Shown one piece after another: positions 1 through 11,544 of a stretch of DNA of 64,000 nucleotides. The notes beneath the pieces are model-generated. The model was not told the origin of the DNA and ran no database searches. It saw only the letters and a program-made list of their open reading frames with translations. The position numbers and the translations under genes were made by a program. Origin of the DNA: Smallanthus sonchifolius (Eukaryota; Streptophyta; Magnoliopsida; Asterales; Asteraceae); contig CM042020.1 of the NCBI GenBank assembly GCA_023525975.1, forward strand, positions 113,569,207-113,633,206. The letters are read 5' to 3'. The first letter of the stretch is position 1; every line of letters begins with the position of its first letter.

Positions 1-75
1 TACGCATACAACCCCCAAGGAATTCGAAAAGCATCTTTATCTACATTCACAAGTCTTTCCATCTTTCCTTGATTG

Positions 76-720
76 CAGGGGTGTAAACGAGTCGAGGTTA
101 ACTTCGCTTAAGCTCGAGCTCTATTTTTGAAACTCAAGTTTGGCTCGTGAATACTTTTTCAAGCTTGAGTTCGGTTCAGACTCGGCTAGTTTATTAATTA
201 TTAATTATATATTTATAATCATTTTAGATATATTTATAATTACAATTTTTATATATAACATAATATATATTATTTAATTACATTTATCATAATTTTATAT
301 ATACTAGTTATTATTATATACATATATATTTAACATATTAAATAAGAATACAAACTTGATATGTGAAACTCGAGCTTGTTTATTAAGTGAGTTTTAATAT
401 AAGCTCAAGTTTAGGTTTGAGTTCATTTAAGCTCGACTCGATTAGAGTTCTAACAAACAAATATGGAGTAACTCGACTCATTTTCATCACCTTTAGTTTT
501 TTTTTTGAACGGCAACACCTAGATATTATAGGATAATTGGGTTTCCCCAGGGCAACACCTAAAACATCCAGAGCAGCCCATCCCAGGAAGAACCCTGCAA
601 CTGGGTAAACTCACTAACCTGGCCACATACCCCTTTTTTGCTGTGGCCAGGATTCGAACCCAAGACCTCCACTATGAGAAGTCTTGAGGCTATCATTGCA
701 TCAAATGGTCATCACCTTTA
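76..720. mobile_element. hAT-type MITE with a SINE nested in it
   Basis: The left end reads CAGGGGTGTAAACGAG. The right end is a degraded inverted copy ending CATCACCTTTA. The centre is AT-rich. The flanks CTTGATTG (68-75) and GTTGATGG (721-728) look like an 8-bp target duplication with two mismatches. It belongs to the same family as 53441-53936 and 9818-10705, which share the GTGTAAACGAG terminus and GAGCTCGAG-type subterminal repeats. The SINE at 497-708 interrupts the right arm. It is non-coding. Confidence 0.65.
497..708 (-). mobile_element. tRNA-derived SINE with 13-bp target duplication
   Basis: Read on the minus strand, the element has a perfect Pol III B box, GGTTCGAATCC (complement near 651-661), an A-box-like stretch near the right end, and a 3' tail of ten A residues (T run at 497-506). 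The 13-bp sequence TCATCACCTTTAG occurs on both sides (484-496 and 709-721), which is an exact target-site duplication. The bases before the poly(A) are GTTGCCGTTC, a tail also seen in other SINEs and LINEs of this window. It lies in the right arm of a hAT MITE, so it inserted later. Confidence 0.85.
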
Positions 721-728
721 GTTGATGG

Positions 729-1312
729 TATGTATATATGGTATAACATTTCATTCCAATAAATGGAAAGTATACATTATACAAAAAAAAAAGTTGCATC
801 CTTGTTTATATACACAATTACGAGAAATTACGTGCTACTAGAATCATTGATGAACGTCAGTATGACCTAAATCTGACCCGTTAACAAGCCAATATCATGT
901 GAATTTCAACAATTTTCGGTCGATTTTGTACATGATGATCACCTATAAGGCTATAAACGTTCTAGCTAATACGTTGTCACATTTTACTATTGTTTTCTTG
1001 TAGCAAATTAGAAGAGTATTACGAGAGATTTTAAGACAAGAGAATAAATGTATGAACGATGTTTTAGAATAATTTAGTTGGCTCGTGGGCTCACCGACCT
1101 ATGTTTATGACTCCTAAATAAATGTTACATTTGTACCAATGAAAACAAACCTAGAGACAAATACGTAAAGGTGGAAAATTTTTTTTTTTTTTTTTGTATT
1201 TTTATGTTCTCAATAAAGTACATATTTAATAAAAAACTTAGCATTTTATAAATATATTATTTTATTAACTCTGTGCTATACGGAGAATCTGAAAGATTTG
1301 TACATAAATATA
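729..1312. other. Intergenic AT-rich stretch
   Basis: I see no gene here. There is an A run near 782-791 and a T run near 1180-1195. No terminal repeats or convincing reading frame were found. Confidence 0.5.
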
Positions 1313-1314
1313 TA

Positions 1315-1995
1315 AGTACCGGGCTATCCTCACGTATCGGCTAATGATCCCCTTGTTTCCGACTGATGAGCCCTGCCCAGTTTGTCGCAAGGCTTGTTTG
1401 GATCCTTTTGGCGAGCATGCGGTCCATTGTAAAGAGTTACCCGGGTTTAAATACATGCATGATTTGGTTAGGGATGTTCTTTGTGATGTTCTCAAACGGG
1501 CAGGAATTTCTGCTAAAAAAGAGGCTCCCGTGAACTTTCTGACAGATCCGCTTGAAGGGAGGTCTACTCTGCGGCCGGCTAATATTCTTGTGTTTGGTTG
1601 GGCAGGGGGGAAACACGCTTGTGTGGACCTTACAGGAGTGTCCCCTCTTGGGGGCTTAGGGACAATGGGGTTGTGGCGGGTCATGCTGCTTTAAAGGCGG
1701 AATCAGGCAAAGTTGCTAAACACGAGAAAGCTTGTTTAGAGAACCAACACGTGTTTATCCCTTTTGCTTTTGATACTTTTGGGTTTCTAGCACCGGAGGC
1801 AGTGGAATTCCTAAAGAGGGTTCAACGAGTCGTGCATAGTAATATTTCGGCCTCTAAGACCCAAAACTTTGTTTTTAGTAGGATCGGTTTTGCTATTCAA
1901 AAGGGGGTTGCAGCGCAACTTGTTGCCCGTTTACCTGCCACTTTATTGTAATCGTCCTATTTTAATTCAAGTTTTATTACACAAAAAAAAAAAAA
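1315..1995 (+). pseudogene. 5'-truncated LINE-type retrotransposon, C-terminal end plus poly(A)
   Basis: The reading frame entering near 1318 gives RAILTYRLMIPLFPTDEPCP, followed by a Cys/His-rich block (CPVCRKAC, then FGEHAVHC) and an acidic-residue motif in VDLTGVSPL. This matches the C-terminal zinc-binding region typical of plant non-LTR reverse transcriptase polyproteins. Coding moves from one frame to another near 1640-1655, where a single-base frameshift breaks the protein. The second frame continues to a stop at 1951 (ending ARLPATLL). About 30 bases after the stop is a run of 13 A residues (1982-1994), as expected for a retroposed 3' end. The 5' part, including the reverse transcriptase, is missing. 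The family assignment rests on motif recognition only. Alternatively this could be a retrocopy of a host gene carrying the same domain. Confidence 0.7.
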
Positions 1996-2932
1996 TATGA
2001 TAACATCATTCGAAATTCTTCTAGTAAATGTAGTGAAAGAAAAAGTTTATATTATCCTCAATACATAATTCTCATTAATATTATATACTTATTATCTTAT
2101 TTAATAAAAATAATATCAAATTTAAATTCAAAATTTCTTTAATTGATTTAAAATAAGCTTGTTTGAAAATCTAGTAATGCTTACCTAAAACATTAACATG
2201 TTACATTAAGAGTATCTCTAACGGGTGTGCGGACAGATAGAGCCATGTAAGTGCTCCCGGATGGACCAAAAGAAGGCGCACAAACCAAAACTTTTTTCGA
2301 AATGGGCCTCGGCCAAATGCTTGTTTCACGCGGGGGCTAATTTGCTAAAGTGTTTCACATGGGGTATGATCGCCAATGCTAGTGGCGATGGCTCCCCCAA
2401 CCTAGGTGTGTCATAAATTTGTTAGCTGCAAAAGCTGTTTGGATGTACCAGACTGTTGACCTCGCCATTATATTTTCAAAACTATAATGTTTTCATCGGC
2501 GAGCCTATAATAATAACGGTTTCTACATATTTGGTTCATTAGTCGTTTTAATTATGACGCTTCTAAAAAAACTCCAATTTATAAGAAAAAGTTTGTAACA
2601 ATCACTCATGTTATTATTGAATTTAGTATTTTTCATATAAAAGAAACAACAATAATAAGTTTGTATAATAAATCTATAAATTTTATCCAAGTTTTAAAAC
2701 ACCACCACTTTTCTTAAACCTTGACAAAGACCACACACAAGTACACAATACAAATAAATCTCTTTGCTCTTCTAGAGGGCTTTGGATGCTGAACCACCTT
2801 TTGTGGGCCCATCACGACTTACCCTATAGAATAAAAATAAAAAAAGGTAATTATAAAAAAGTGCCCTTAACTTGAAGGGCTCCCCATGTGACCTTAAATG
2901 CAAGTGTTGGGTAAATAGTCAAATGAATCTTA
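1996..2932. other. Intergenic region downstream of the XTH gene
   Basis: It holds no recognisable gene. The part nearest 2932 is where the 3' untranslated region and polyadenylation signals of the minus-strand XTH gene would lie, but no unique signal could be fixed. Confidence 0.45.
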
Positions 2933-5665
2933 TTATTTCCAGCATTCTGGTGTCAAGGAATGGTCCCTTTTGTTGTCCCTGCAATAATTATAAACCATGT
3001 AGTGGCTTTGCACCCATTTCATGACCATGTACTGCCTCCTGCTAAGCCCACCAGATCGTCCAGGAGAGGCGGTCACAGGGTGGCACCGTGGTGATGAATA
3101 GGCGGAGCAACCCGTTGCTTTAAAATCGGTGAACCTTCCTACAAAGGGTTGGTATTTGTAATCGGCTTTGTATCTACCATCTTCAGTTGCCCAAGAAGAA
3201 GCGTCCCATATTGACCCGTATAACCACATTGGCCTTAACGGAAACGTTGCATCACTTTTCCTCGGATACCTCCTTATCGGCACATCGTCCACAAAAAATC
3301 TAGAAAAAACATATGTACATATATTTGTTAAAACTAAAATATTTATATAATGATTGAATGGTTACACCACATTTTAACATGTTACGTGTGTCATGCGTAA
3401 CACACCCATGGGAGGACCTAACGGTAGGGTATCAGGGTCAAGGGACTTATTTGGTATCTGACATGTGATATATAAAAAGTGACCTTGATTTATCATACAT
3501 ATTCAAAAGATTTTAAGGAAAATTATGTGTATGTCACTACTACATGTGAGATATAATTAACTTTCTAGAGAAAAAAAAATCTTTTTTCAATAACAACATT
3601 AGATTCAATGATAATAAAAAAACTGTTGAAAACTAGGCCATTCAATAAAAATATTTATTTATTAAATAAATATCTAAAATACTATTTAATAAAAAGAATT
3701 AATTAAAACTTACATTATGTCATGTGGGCTCCATAAGATTGCATAGTGATGAAAATTTTGGGTGGGGTCAAACCATAAGTGAAACTTCATTTCTCTCCCA
3801 ATAATCTTGCCATCACCACTTCCCCTTATGTAGACATTTGTTTGTAATGTGTATGGCTTCCCAAATGTTGTTCCAAGGAATTCTATGTCAACTTCATCAT
3901 GGAACCCTGGATGTGCTTCATTGTTTGAAAGCTACATACAAAATATTTTTATCAATTCAAATCATTAATGCAACTAAAAAGCTTGCAATAAATATTGTAG
4001 ACAAAATAGTAAATATAACACTAGTATATGTATAAAAAAAATATGTTTTTTTATTATAAGATAGCATAAAAATAAATATAGTTTTATTAATTTTAAAATG
4101 GAGGGATCAACGCTACACACAACATATATGTACATAATAGAGGGATGTCCGCGTGATGCGGCGGGGAACACAACATGTAAAAATTTTAAATTAAAATAAA
4201 TTATAACAATACCATACTCAAATTAAAGAGAATAAAATGCTAGGTTTAAGATATTTTTTTTTAAATATTAACGTATAAAAAGTTATAGCTATTTAAAAAT
4301 CGTGGGGAAAGTTGGTTTAAAAGTCAACAATTGTAGCATGTATGTAAAAGATAATTAAGGTAGTTAAATTTATAAAAGACAATTTTACCCCTTAAACTTT
4401 TAAAAATTAATGTAAAAAAGACAATCTCGTTATTCTCAAATATATATTATAATATAGTATGGATATATATATAAATATATATATTCTAAAATAGGATTTT
4501 TATATTAATTTGATGAAAAACAATCTAGTTTTTTTGAAGTAAACTTAATATTTTTTTTTATTTTTAGAAAGTTTCTTGCACGGTGTACAAAGGGATGTCA
4601 TTTATTTTATGCAAAATTAGAAACACCTAACGATGTAAGTCAAGAACATGTTTTTTACTTTATTTGACCATGCATCTATACAAGGATAAACACTTAAAAT
4701 GGTACCTTTTATATATGTGGCCTTTGGTACTAAATATATATTAACTAAATCTTTTTTAAATCATTATTATTGTTTTTCAAGAATCATTATAATAAAATAT
4801 ATATGTATTATATTATATTTATTTCTAAAAAGGGTTTCTCGATTTAAAAATGTATGAAAGCGTGTTCTTTTGTTAGAACTTATTAAAAAGGAAAAAGTTA
4901 ATGATGTGACATATTGTCGATATATAAATTAGTGGAAGTGACATTGTGCATTCCAAGTGTTGTACTATGTGCTTCAAAGTTTGTACCGGTGTAATCATTG
5001 ATATCATTGATATGGTTTACTACTACTCTATTTTATACACTAAACTATTTAATTATCCAAGTTTGAATCTATGTACGACCTCTTTTTAAGAGGTACCAAG
5101 TGGGCTAGCCTAATGCTCACATAGAATGCTGTTATGACTCCCGCGGTATAACCCGGTTGAAGTTTGATGGATGCTCCGAAGTAACCGGATCTGAATGGTT
5201 TAACCGACTTGAACCCGCTTCCTGTAATCAAGAAAATTTTCAAGATTTATTAAATTTTATTTCAAAACAAACCCATTAACATATTTCTATGCAAACACAT
5301 TGTTAATCAATGGGATCAGGTAAATGCAAGTTATGTTGGCAGGCAGAAAACCAGTGGAAGCTGGACTTGAATAAGACCTTGTTGCTAAAGGGAATCGAGC
5401 ATTTACCGGTGTGCCACCCCTTTGAACAACATTTGTTCGTGACAAAATTAAAGGTACCTGAGGTACGGTCGAGCCAGATGGCAAGGGCATCGTGGTTGAT
5501 AGCCTGGTGGCTAGGACCCCAAAGGTTTCTAAACCCTTGGTTAAAGGTCATGGACCTGAACTTTGAGCTTGGGTAGAACCCAGGTGAAGGTGGCCAGTAG
5601 CCAGCATTGGTCACTGATGGTCCAATGAGAATGAAAACAAGTGAAAAGAATAGTATAAACCCCAT
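2933..5665 (-). CDS. XTH32: Xyloglucan endotransglucosylase/hydrolase (XTH31/32-like), four exons, intact
   Basis: A secreted GH16 enzyme that cuts, and may religate, xyloglucan in the cell wall. Exons on the minus strand are 5665-5458, 5221-5121, 3931-3714 and 3299-2933. All introns have GT/AG ends and the phases join cleanly to give 297 aa. Residues 1-21 form a signal peptide (hydrophobic MGFILFFSLVFILIG). The catalytic motif HDEVDIEFLG lies at residues 114-123, with E116 as nucleophile and E120 as acid/base by family knowledge. The last 120 residues contain WLYGSIWDASSWATEDGRYK and the XET C-terminal domain with paired cysteines (SPRC, YNYC), ending TPECWK. The SIWDASSWATEDG loop and the wording VDDVPIRRYPRKSD fit group IIIA (XTH31/32), members of which are known to have hydrolase activity; that activity is not shown here. 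The start is the first ATG before the signal peptide. Intron 2 (1189 bp) contains a Helitron-like fragment. Confidence 0.95.
4130..4395 (-). mobile_element. Helitron-like fragment in XTH intron 2
   Basis: The GC-rich word GATGCGGCGGGG near 4154-4165, read on the minus strand, can form the short CCGC/GCGG hairpin typical of Helitron 3' ends. The adjoining stretch at about 4200-4390 (AACAATACCATACTCAAATT, then AAAAATCGTGG) is repeated in the same orientation at 40284-40505. No clean CTRR end could be fixed, so this is probably an old, decayed copy. It lies within intron 2 and does not touch the splice sites. Confidence 0.45.
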
Positions 5666-5728
5666 TAAAGTAAAGAGCTAGGCAGAGAGAAATGGGGAGT
5701 GGGTAACGAGAAAGAGGTGGTATGAAGG

Positions 5729-5738
5729 TGTATAAATG
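5729..5738 (-). promoter_or_regulatory. Possible TATA element of the XTH gene
   Basis: On the minus strand CCATTTATACACC lies about 65 bases before the XTH start codon and is followed by pyrimidine-rich sequence (CCTCTTTCTC) suited to a transcription start. The match to TATA is imperfect, so this is a suggestion only. Confidence 0.3.
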
Positions 5739-5759
5739 GGGAGAGGTGAGGGAGGTGGG

Positions 5760-6811
5760 TGTGGGTGGGGTAGGGGTGCATGGGGGTAGTGTGAAGGGTG
5801 GTATGATATCAATACTTATTTAACATAATCTTGTGAGTTATGACATTCATTCTTTGTGACAGCGTAGCAACAATCATCTTTCTGAATGGAGAAAATATTG
5901 TATGATTTGTGTAGATCCTAAAATGTGATTGGATTTTTAGATCCTTCTAGCATTTTATTTATATAATTTTATTTAAGATATTAAATATTAAATATTAAAT
6001 ATATCTATACTACTATATAATATGGATTGGATTGACAATGTTGTAATTTATCTTATTTTTTAAGACACCTAATACAACTTTTTTTTTCATACAATACAAG
6101 TTATCAATTCATTAAATGGGTTAAGTTACCATTTAACCCCTCCCTATCATTAAACCCCAAATAATCTTTAATTCACTGCCCCCATTAATACGAATCCATC
6201 AGTTATTTCGATCAGAGTCTCTTCTTCTTCTTCACATCTTCTTCACTTTACCGCCATAGCCCCTCTTCTTCACCTCTGATCTTCTTCGGCGTATCCAGTG
6301 AAAGAGACGAGAGAGAGACATCGGGAACCGACAACCAGTTTCTAGCCCCTAATCGGCGACAACGCTCCTTCCTCTGGTGGCTCATCATCGGCTGAGTTTT
6401 TGTTTGCGGCTTTAACACAATGACTACAAGTCATCTTTAGGGTTAGGGATCGAAGATCCTGTTGCTGATGCACTACTTCTTTTCATTTTCAGGTTCTAAT
6501 CTTTTCGCCCCATTTTCGATCTTCTCTACTTCATCTACAATTTCAGGTATTAATGTTTACATGATATTGGTCCTCTGATTTGTTATTAGAGAAAGACTCT
6601 GAGTATGTGTAGTAATTCAATTTAATTGAAATTAAATCCCCCTAATTTCACTTGCAATATCGTTCATTAGGTTTAGAAATGTCGTCTTTAGGGTTAGGGA
6701 TCGAGAATTTAGTTGGTGTTCTTTTTTATTTTATGGCAAGTGGTGCTCAAGATTCTTAATATTGCCCATATAGATTATGAGTTTGAAAACTACAATGTTT
6801 GACATTTGCAG
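5760..6811. other. Region upstream of the myotubularin remnant
   Basis: It contains CTTCTTCTTC-rich sequence near 6220-6300 that resembles a plant 5' leader in the + orientation, so it may be the old 5' untranslated region and first exons of the myotubularin-like copy. No exon could be read with confidence. Confidence 0.35.
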
Positions 6812-7661
6812 GCAAAGATATGAGAATCATTATATTCGCTTTTCGCCCTAGGACTAAGCATGTCAGTTATGGTCATTGCATTTGTAAATTGCTAATATTT
6901 TGGTGCTATTATGATTATTTTTTATTGTATCTCACAGAGAAGTGCAGTCTTTGATGCATTGTTGAGGGGGACAAGGCCTGCAATACTCTGGGATCTCTAA
7001 GCTTTTACTTCTGGTCCTTCCAACTACAGTAACACTAATCCTAAAGTGTGGTTAGTAAATTAGTACTACCAACTTCTTGGTATGGGATCGCTTCAGTCAT
7101 CAATAGGAACAATAGAAGCTGGTTTGTTCAAATTATCTAACGATTGGTGGAGGATTAGTGATGTAAATGCAAGTTATAACATATGTTCAACTAACCCATT
7201 TGCTTTGTTAGTTCCAAAAGCCATCAGGTGATGTATCTTTGCTTTATCTAATTCTCACTGGCACTTTTCTTTCAATGTTATATGTTGATGAAGTCAGAGA
7301 TATAGATCTGCTGAGAGCTTGTACATTTCGTGCACGGTGTAGACTTCCTGTAATATCATGGTGTGATAGACGTAAGTACTAGATTCCGGTATTTGTTATC
7401 ATTTTTTAACACACATTTATCTATTTTAAAGATATGTATTGAATTCTGACTTTTAGTTATTTTACAACTCATCATGCATTTCAATTATGTGTAGGCACTA
7501 GAGCTGTTCTTCCTCAGTCTTACCAACCATTGGCTGGCCTCATGATGAGTATGAGGAGGTAATGCTTACTTTGCATTTGTAAATTTCCTAAAAATACATT
7601 ACATGTGGGCATAATTGTCTTGTCATGACATAATGCAGCAATGCTGATGAGAATTTACCAG
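6812..7661 (+). pseudogene. Myotubularin-like phosphoinositide phosphatase, 5' gene fragment
   Basis: Five successive exon-like blocks can be read: 6812-6861 (CKDMRIIIFAFRPRTKH), 6938-7227 (including SAVFDALLRGTRPAILWDL and NASYNICSTNPFALLVPKAI), 7298-7371 (ACTFRARCRLPVISWCD), 7495-7558 (QSYQPLAGLMMSMRS) and 7639-7661 (NADENLP). Most joins have GT/AG ends and keep the frame. This is the N-terminal part of the plant myotubularin phosphatase domain; the family dephosphorylates PI3P and PI(3,5)P2 on membranes. The second block carries two nonsense codons (after WDL and after KVWLVN). The active-site CX5R part and everything beyond is absent; the sequence after 7661 does not continue the protein. 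It retains introns, so it is a degenerate gene duplicate rather than a retrocopy. Confidence 0.8.
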
Positions 7662-9817
7662 GTTAAGTATATACACATTATTTCTAAGTCCTTGTAGGAA
7701 TAGTTGAAAATAAGGGGGAAAACTGAAGTCTAACACGCTTAAGAAATAAGGCTAAATATATATTATATACCATTAACTGATTTGAATGACATGCCAATCT
7801 GTTGCAGGTTTGAACCATTAGGTTTCTGAAATGCGTGTGTCAAGAAATGAGAGGGTATAAACATTAAACGGGATGGAGCAATGTAAGTATTTACTACCAT
7901 CCGCGGTAAGTATTTATGATTTTACTCAATAGTAATTTCCTTAGAAAAAATAAGTTGTCATTTATTATAATGTAAAGAAAAGTATTAAAGATAAAATTAT
8001 ATAAAAAGATGTTGTTAAAAGATTGAATAAATTATAAGGTTTGATTCCGACCGGAAAGTGGAAACAAAATTATAAAGTTGCCAAGTTGACATTTGCTTAA
8101 CCCATTGGCCACTACCAAATCGGACCCTAATTTTCCCCAACCCACTTCAAGTTTTCCCATAATCCTGGTGTCCGATTCTTTTTCTTGCATCAGCAATTAT
8201 TGGCTTTTTAGTTATGTTTCTATTATGTGCTACTGAATTTATCAACCGTGGGTATTTCATATTTGACTAGATGTTTAAGTTACTTAATTGAAAGAATATC
8301 TGAATGAGATTGTTAGTTTACTGGATCGAGGATTTAACTGAATACATAAGATCTCATTCGTCCCACTGTTCCAGGTAAGCACATTGCCTTAAAAAAAACT
8401 GGACGGGAAGTGTTTTGGGTCAACATGACCCAATCCGCTTTGACAGATGTAAAAAAGTATTTGTTTTTTACCCGTAACCCAAACTGATTGTTTGATTCTA
8501 GAATCTTTATGTAGAATATTCGTTGCATTATACAAATTATTTGTAATAGTAAAAAAAACTGGACGGGAAGTGTTTTGGGTCAACATGACCCAATCCGCTT
8601 TGACATGTATAAAAAAGTATATGTTTTTGACCCGTAACCCAACTGATTGTTTGATTTTAGAACCTTTATGTAGAATATTCATTGCATTATTACTAAACTC
8701 GCCCGAAGTGATGCAAATGTTTTCATTTTTCTAAATTGATTTATCTAACATATTAGAGATTACTTTTATTAATAGTATTTAATACATTAGTCGGCAAAAA
8801 AAGGGGTTATTGGGCCGACTCGACCTAACCCATTGTGACTAGAACCTGTTAGACTTTCCACCTCTATCAATACGAACATGTATACTTATTGGCCTCTATC
8901 TTTTGTAGGAAAAAACACATTTTACACGATCCCTCCAACAAGAAATGACGGAAAGGTTATGGAGGCAAATATAGTTTATGAACTTGGAAAGGAGTTCAAT
9001 GTGGATGAAGTTTATGGCAGACTCCTCGATTATTGGCAGCCTAAAATCTGTTGAGGATTTTAACTCTATTACAGTAGTGACCGATAATCATATTGCTTTT
9101 GATGAGACAATGCTCGAGGTTTGTATTCCTTCGAGAATTTTATTAAGAGTGCTCCACTTTTATACTATCTTTTAGGGTGTCAAAATGGATGGGTTGGCTA
9201 ACGGGTCAACATGTACATGTTAGTTTGAGTTGACCCAAAACACTTTTAGGCCATTTTTTGAATTGTCTCTGCAGAATGAAAAACAATCAGGAAGCGAAAA
9301 TCTAGTACAAAGTATAAACATTCGAGGTGAAGACGAATCAATGGCAGTAAATAATGATTCAGAAAAGGTTACCGTAAAAAATTCAAGTACTTGACATAAC
9401 GAAAAATTATATGCTGCAGAAGGTGTTCTAAACACCAAGTTAAGGAAAGCCAAAAAGAAGAGAAGGAAAAAAGGCGAACATGTTATCTTCAATGGAAGCC
9501 GATTATGACTTGAAGGTTGATAATATGAAGAACAGATCTGCAATGGATTTTGGGTGAAGGAGATGGTGGCGTTTCGGTTCAAGAGGTCATGAAGAACATA
9601 TTTGCCTTGCAGGATACGGCTCTGGAGCTGGAGTAGAATTTTACAAGCAGACTGATAATATTTTGGTTTGGTTTACACCCACAGTTTTTACAAGTTTTAA
9701 TCCGTTATTCTTTTTTCTTTTAACAAAATCATTAAAGTTTGTTTGTTTTCTACATGAGACCATCGGATTGGATGATGAGTTAAACGATGTACACAGTTTT
9801 TAAAAATTTATCTATAG
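7662..9817. other. Non-coding stretch downstream of the myotubularin remnant
   Basis: It holds the tandem duplication at 8391-8690 and two short coding-like patches I cannot assign. One is near 8941-9120. The other is near 9545-9636 and reads GEGDGGVSVQEVMKNIFALQ, reaching a stop at 9636. GGGTCAACATGACCCAA-type words recur near 8420, 8580 and 9210. No intact gene is visible. Confidence 0.45.
8391..8690. repeat. Tandem duplication, two copies of about 140 bp, 160 bp apart
   Basis: The sequence from AAAACTGGACGGGAAGTG to TAGAATATTCGTTGCATTA at about 8391-8530 recurs at about 8551-8690 with a few substitutions (for example GTATTTG versus GTATATG). Confidence 0.85.
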
Positions 9818-10705
9818 TAGGGTGTAAATAGCAAAGGCGAGTTCGATATCAAGTTTGAGCTCGGTTTGTCACTAGTGAGTATTTTTTCAAGCTAAGCTCT
9901 AATCAAGCTTGGTTTGTTTATTATTTACCAGTTATTTAATTATTTTATTTATATAATTATTTCAAAAATCTTTGAGTGCGAGGGCTGCTCCTAATAATTT
10001 AAAAGCCATTTACCAGCTAAAAATCCCACATACCTTTCTAATTGCAACAAACAAAATGGGATTCATTGAAGTTTGTTGTTCTAATTATAGTGGTAGAGAA
10101 TAAATATAATTTTACAAAGCATGATAATCAAGTAAACATAATATGTTAACAAGCATGTGTATATGACCAAGGGTAAAAGGAATTACTGACTTTGAAAATA
10201 ATTCGCACATGCCGTGTTCGTGTAGCTTGAGTTGACTTATTTCTTATCTAACCTTTTTACTATACTAAGTGTCTGTTTCGGTGCTTGGAGGAGTGAAAAC
10301 ATTACAACAGACACTCGGTATATTTAAACTATGTTTTGCCACCTTATCAGATTTTGAATTCGATCCCATTTACAGAAATGTTGTCATTTTTGGATTGCTT
10401 TTGTGAACACAACTACAATTCTACAAACAAGTAACTGGTACACTCCGCAGCAACGTGCGGGTTCCCCACTAGTGTGTATATATATATGTATGTAATTAAG
10501 ATAAAAACAATTAAATAATATATTACGTTATAAATAAAAGTTATAAATAAAATAACTAAATGGTTATAAATAATAAATGGGTCGATCTAGCGAAGATCGA
10601 ACTTGAAAACTACTCATGAGCTAAGTTCGGGATTTGAAAATAGAGCTTTTAAATGAGCCGAGCTGAACTCGATCTTTAGACGGGCTTAGCTCGTTTACAT
10701 CCTTA
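9818..10705. mobile_element. hAT-type MITE, probably split by a Helitron
   Basis: The left end is TAGGGTGTAAATAGC. The right end, AGCTCGTTTACATCCTTA, is a degraded inverted copy. Subterminal GAGTTCGATATC and GAGCTCGG words match the 53441-53936 family. No convincing target duplication was found. The centre is far longer than in sister copies because of foreign sequence ending in a Helitron-like terminus at 10473. Confidence 0.5.
9969..10473 (+). mobile_element. Helitron-like insertion (3' hairpin and CTAG end)
   Basis: At 10444-10473 the sequence CCGCAGCAACGTGCGG can fold into a short stem. It is followed by GTTCCCCACTAG and then T, which is the Helitron 3' signature (CTRR end, insertion between A and T). 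A possible 5' TC end lies near 9969. The internal 500 bases show no coding sequence, as expected for a non-autonomous Helitron. The 5' end is a guess. Confidence 0.45.
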
Positions 10706-10795
10706 AGTCCGGTTATGAACATATTGATTAAAATAAAATATTTAACTTGAAATATGATGTAGTAAAATGTTTAGTAATTAGTTAATTATATTTTT

Positions 10796-11531
10796 AGCAT
10801 ATAGCTTGATTTTAAAAAATATATATTGAAATTGTAAAATTTACAGAGATATTATTATTATTTTCTTTAAAAAATAGATATATTTTCTTTAGAAAATAGA
10901 TAAAAGGTTTTATTTTTAGCAAGAAAAAAAGGGGGCCCGAAGATATATGTGTAATAAATCGAGTATATATGGTGAATTTAGTAGGTGGGACCCAATGATA
11001 AGGGTACGATAATGGGTACAGAATATGTAAAATATTTTCATGAAAATGTGTATCTTGGGGTAATGTGCTCTAGCTTTTAATTTGGATTTTTTTTGCTAAT
11101 TTTTATAAGAATGTTGTTAAAGCTAGTGCTTTCACTTTTTTTTTTAAATACTAAAACAGAAACATATATCTTAAGCATATAGCTTGATTTTAAAAAATAT
11201 ATATTGAAATTGTAAATTTTACAGAGATATTATTATTATTTTCTTTAAAAAATAGATATATTTTCTTTAGAAAATAGATAAAAGGTTTTATTTTTAGCAA
11301 GAAAAAAAGAGGGGCCCGAAGATATATGTGTAATAAATCGAGTATATATGGTGAGTTTAGTAGGTGGGACCCAATGATAAGGGTACGATAATGGGTACAG
11401 AATATGTAAAATATTTTCATGAAAATGTGTATCTTGGGGTAATGTGCTCTAGCTTTTAATTTGGATTTTTTTTGCTAATTTTTATAAGAATGTTGTTAAA
11501 GCTAGTGCTTTCACTTTTTTTTTAAATACTA
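10796..11531. repeat. Recent tandem duplication of a 358-bp segment
   Basis: Segment 10796-11153 (beginning AGCATATAGCTTGATTTTAA) is repeated nearly exactly at 11174-11531, an offset of 378 bases. The copies differ by only a few bases, for example GGTGAATTTAG versus GGTGAGTTTAG and GGGGGCCC versus GAGGGGCCC. Both end in AAATACTAAAACAGAAAC. No gene is contained. Confidence 0.9.
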
Positions 11532-11544
11532 AAACAGAAACTCC

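Noticed and set aside
8389..8734. Overlapping open frames on both strands
   Set aside because: They are generated by the tandem duplication at 8391-8690 and have no domain.
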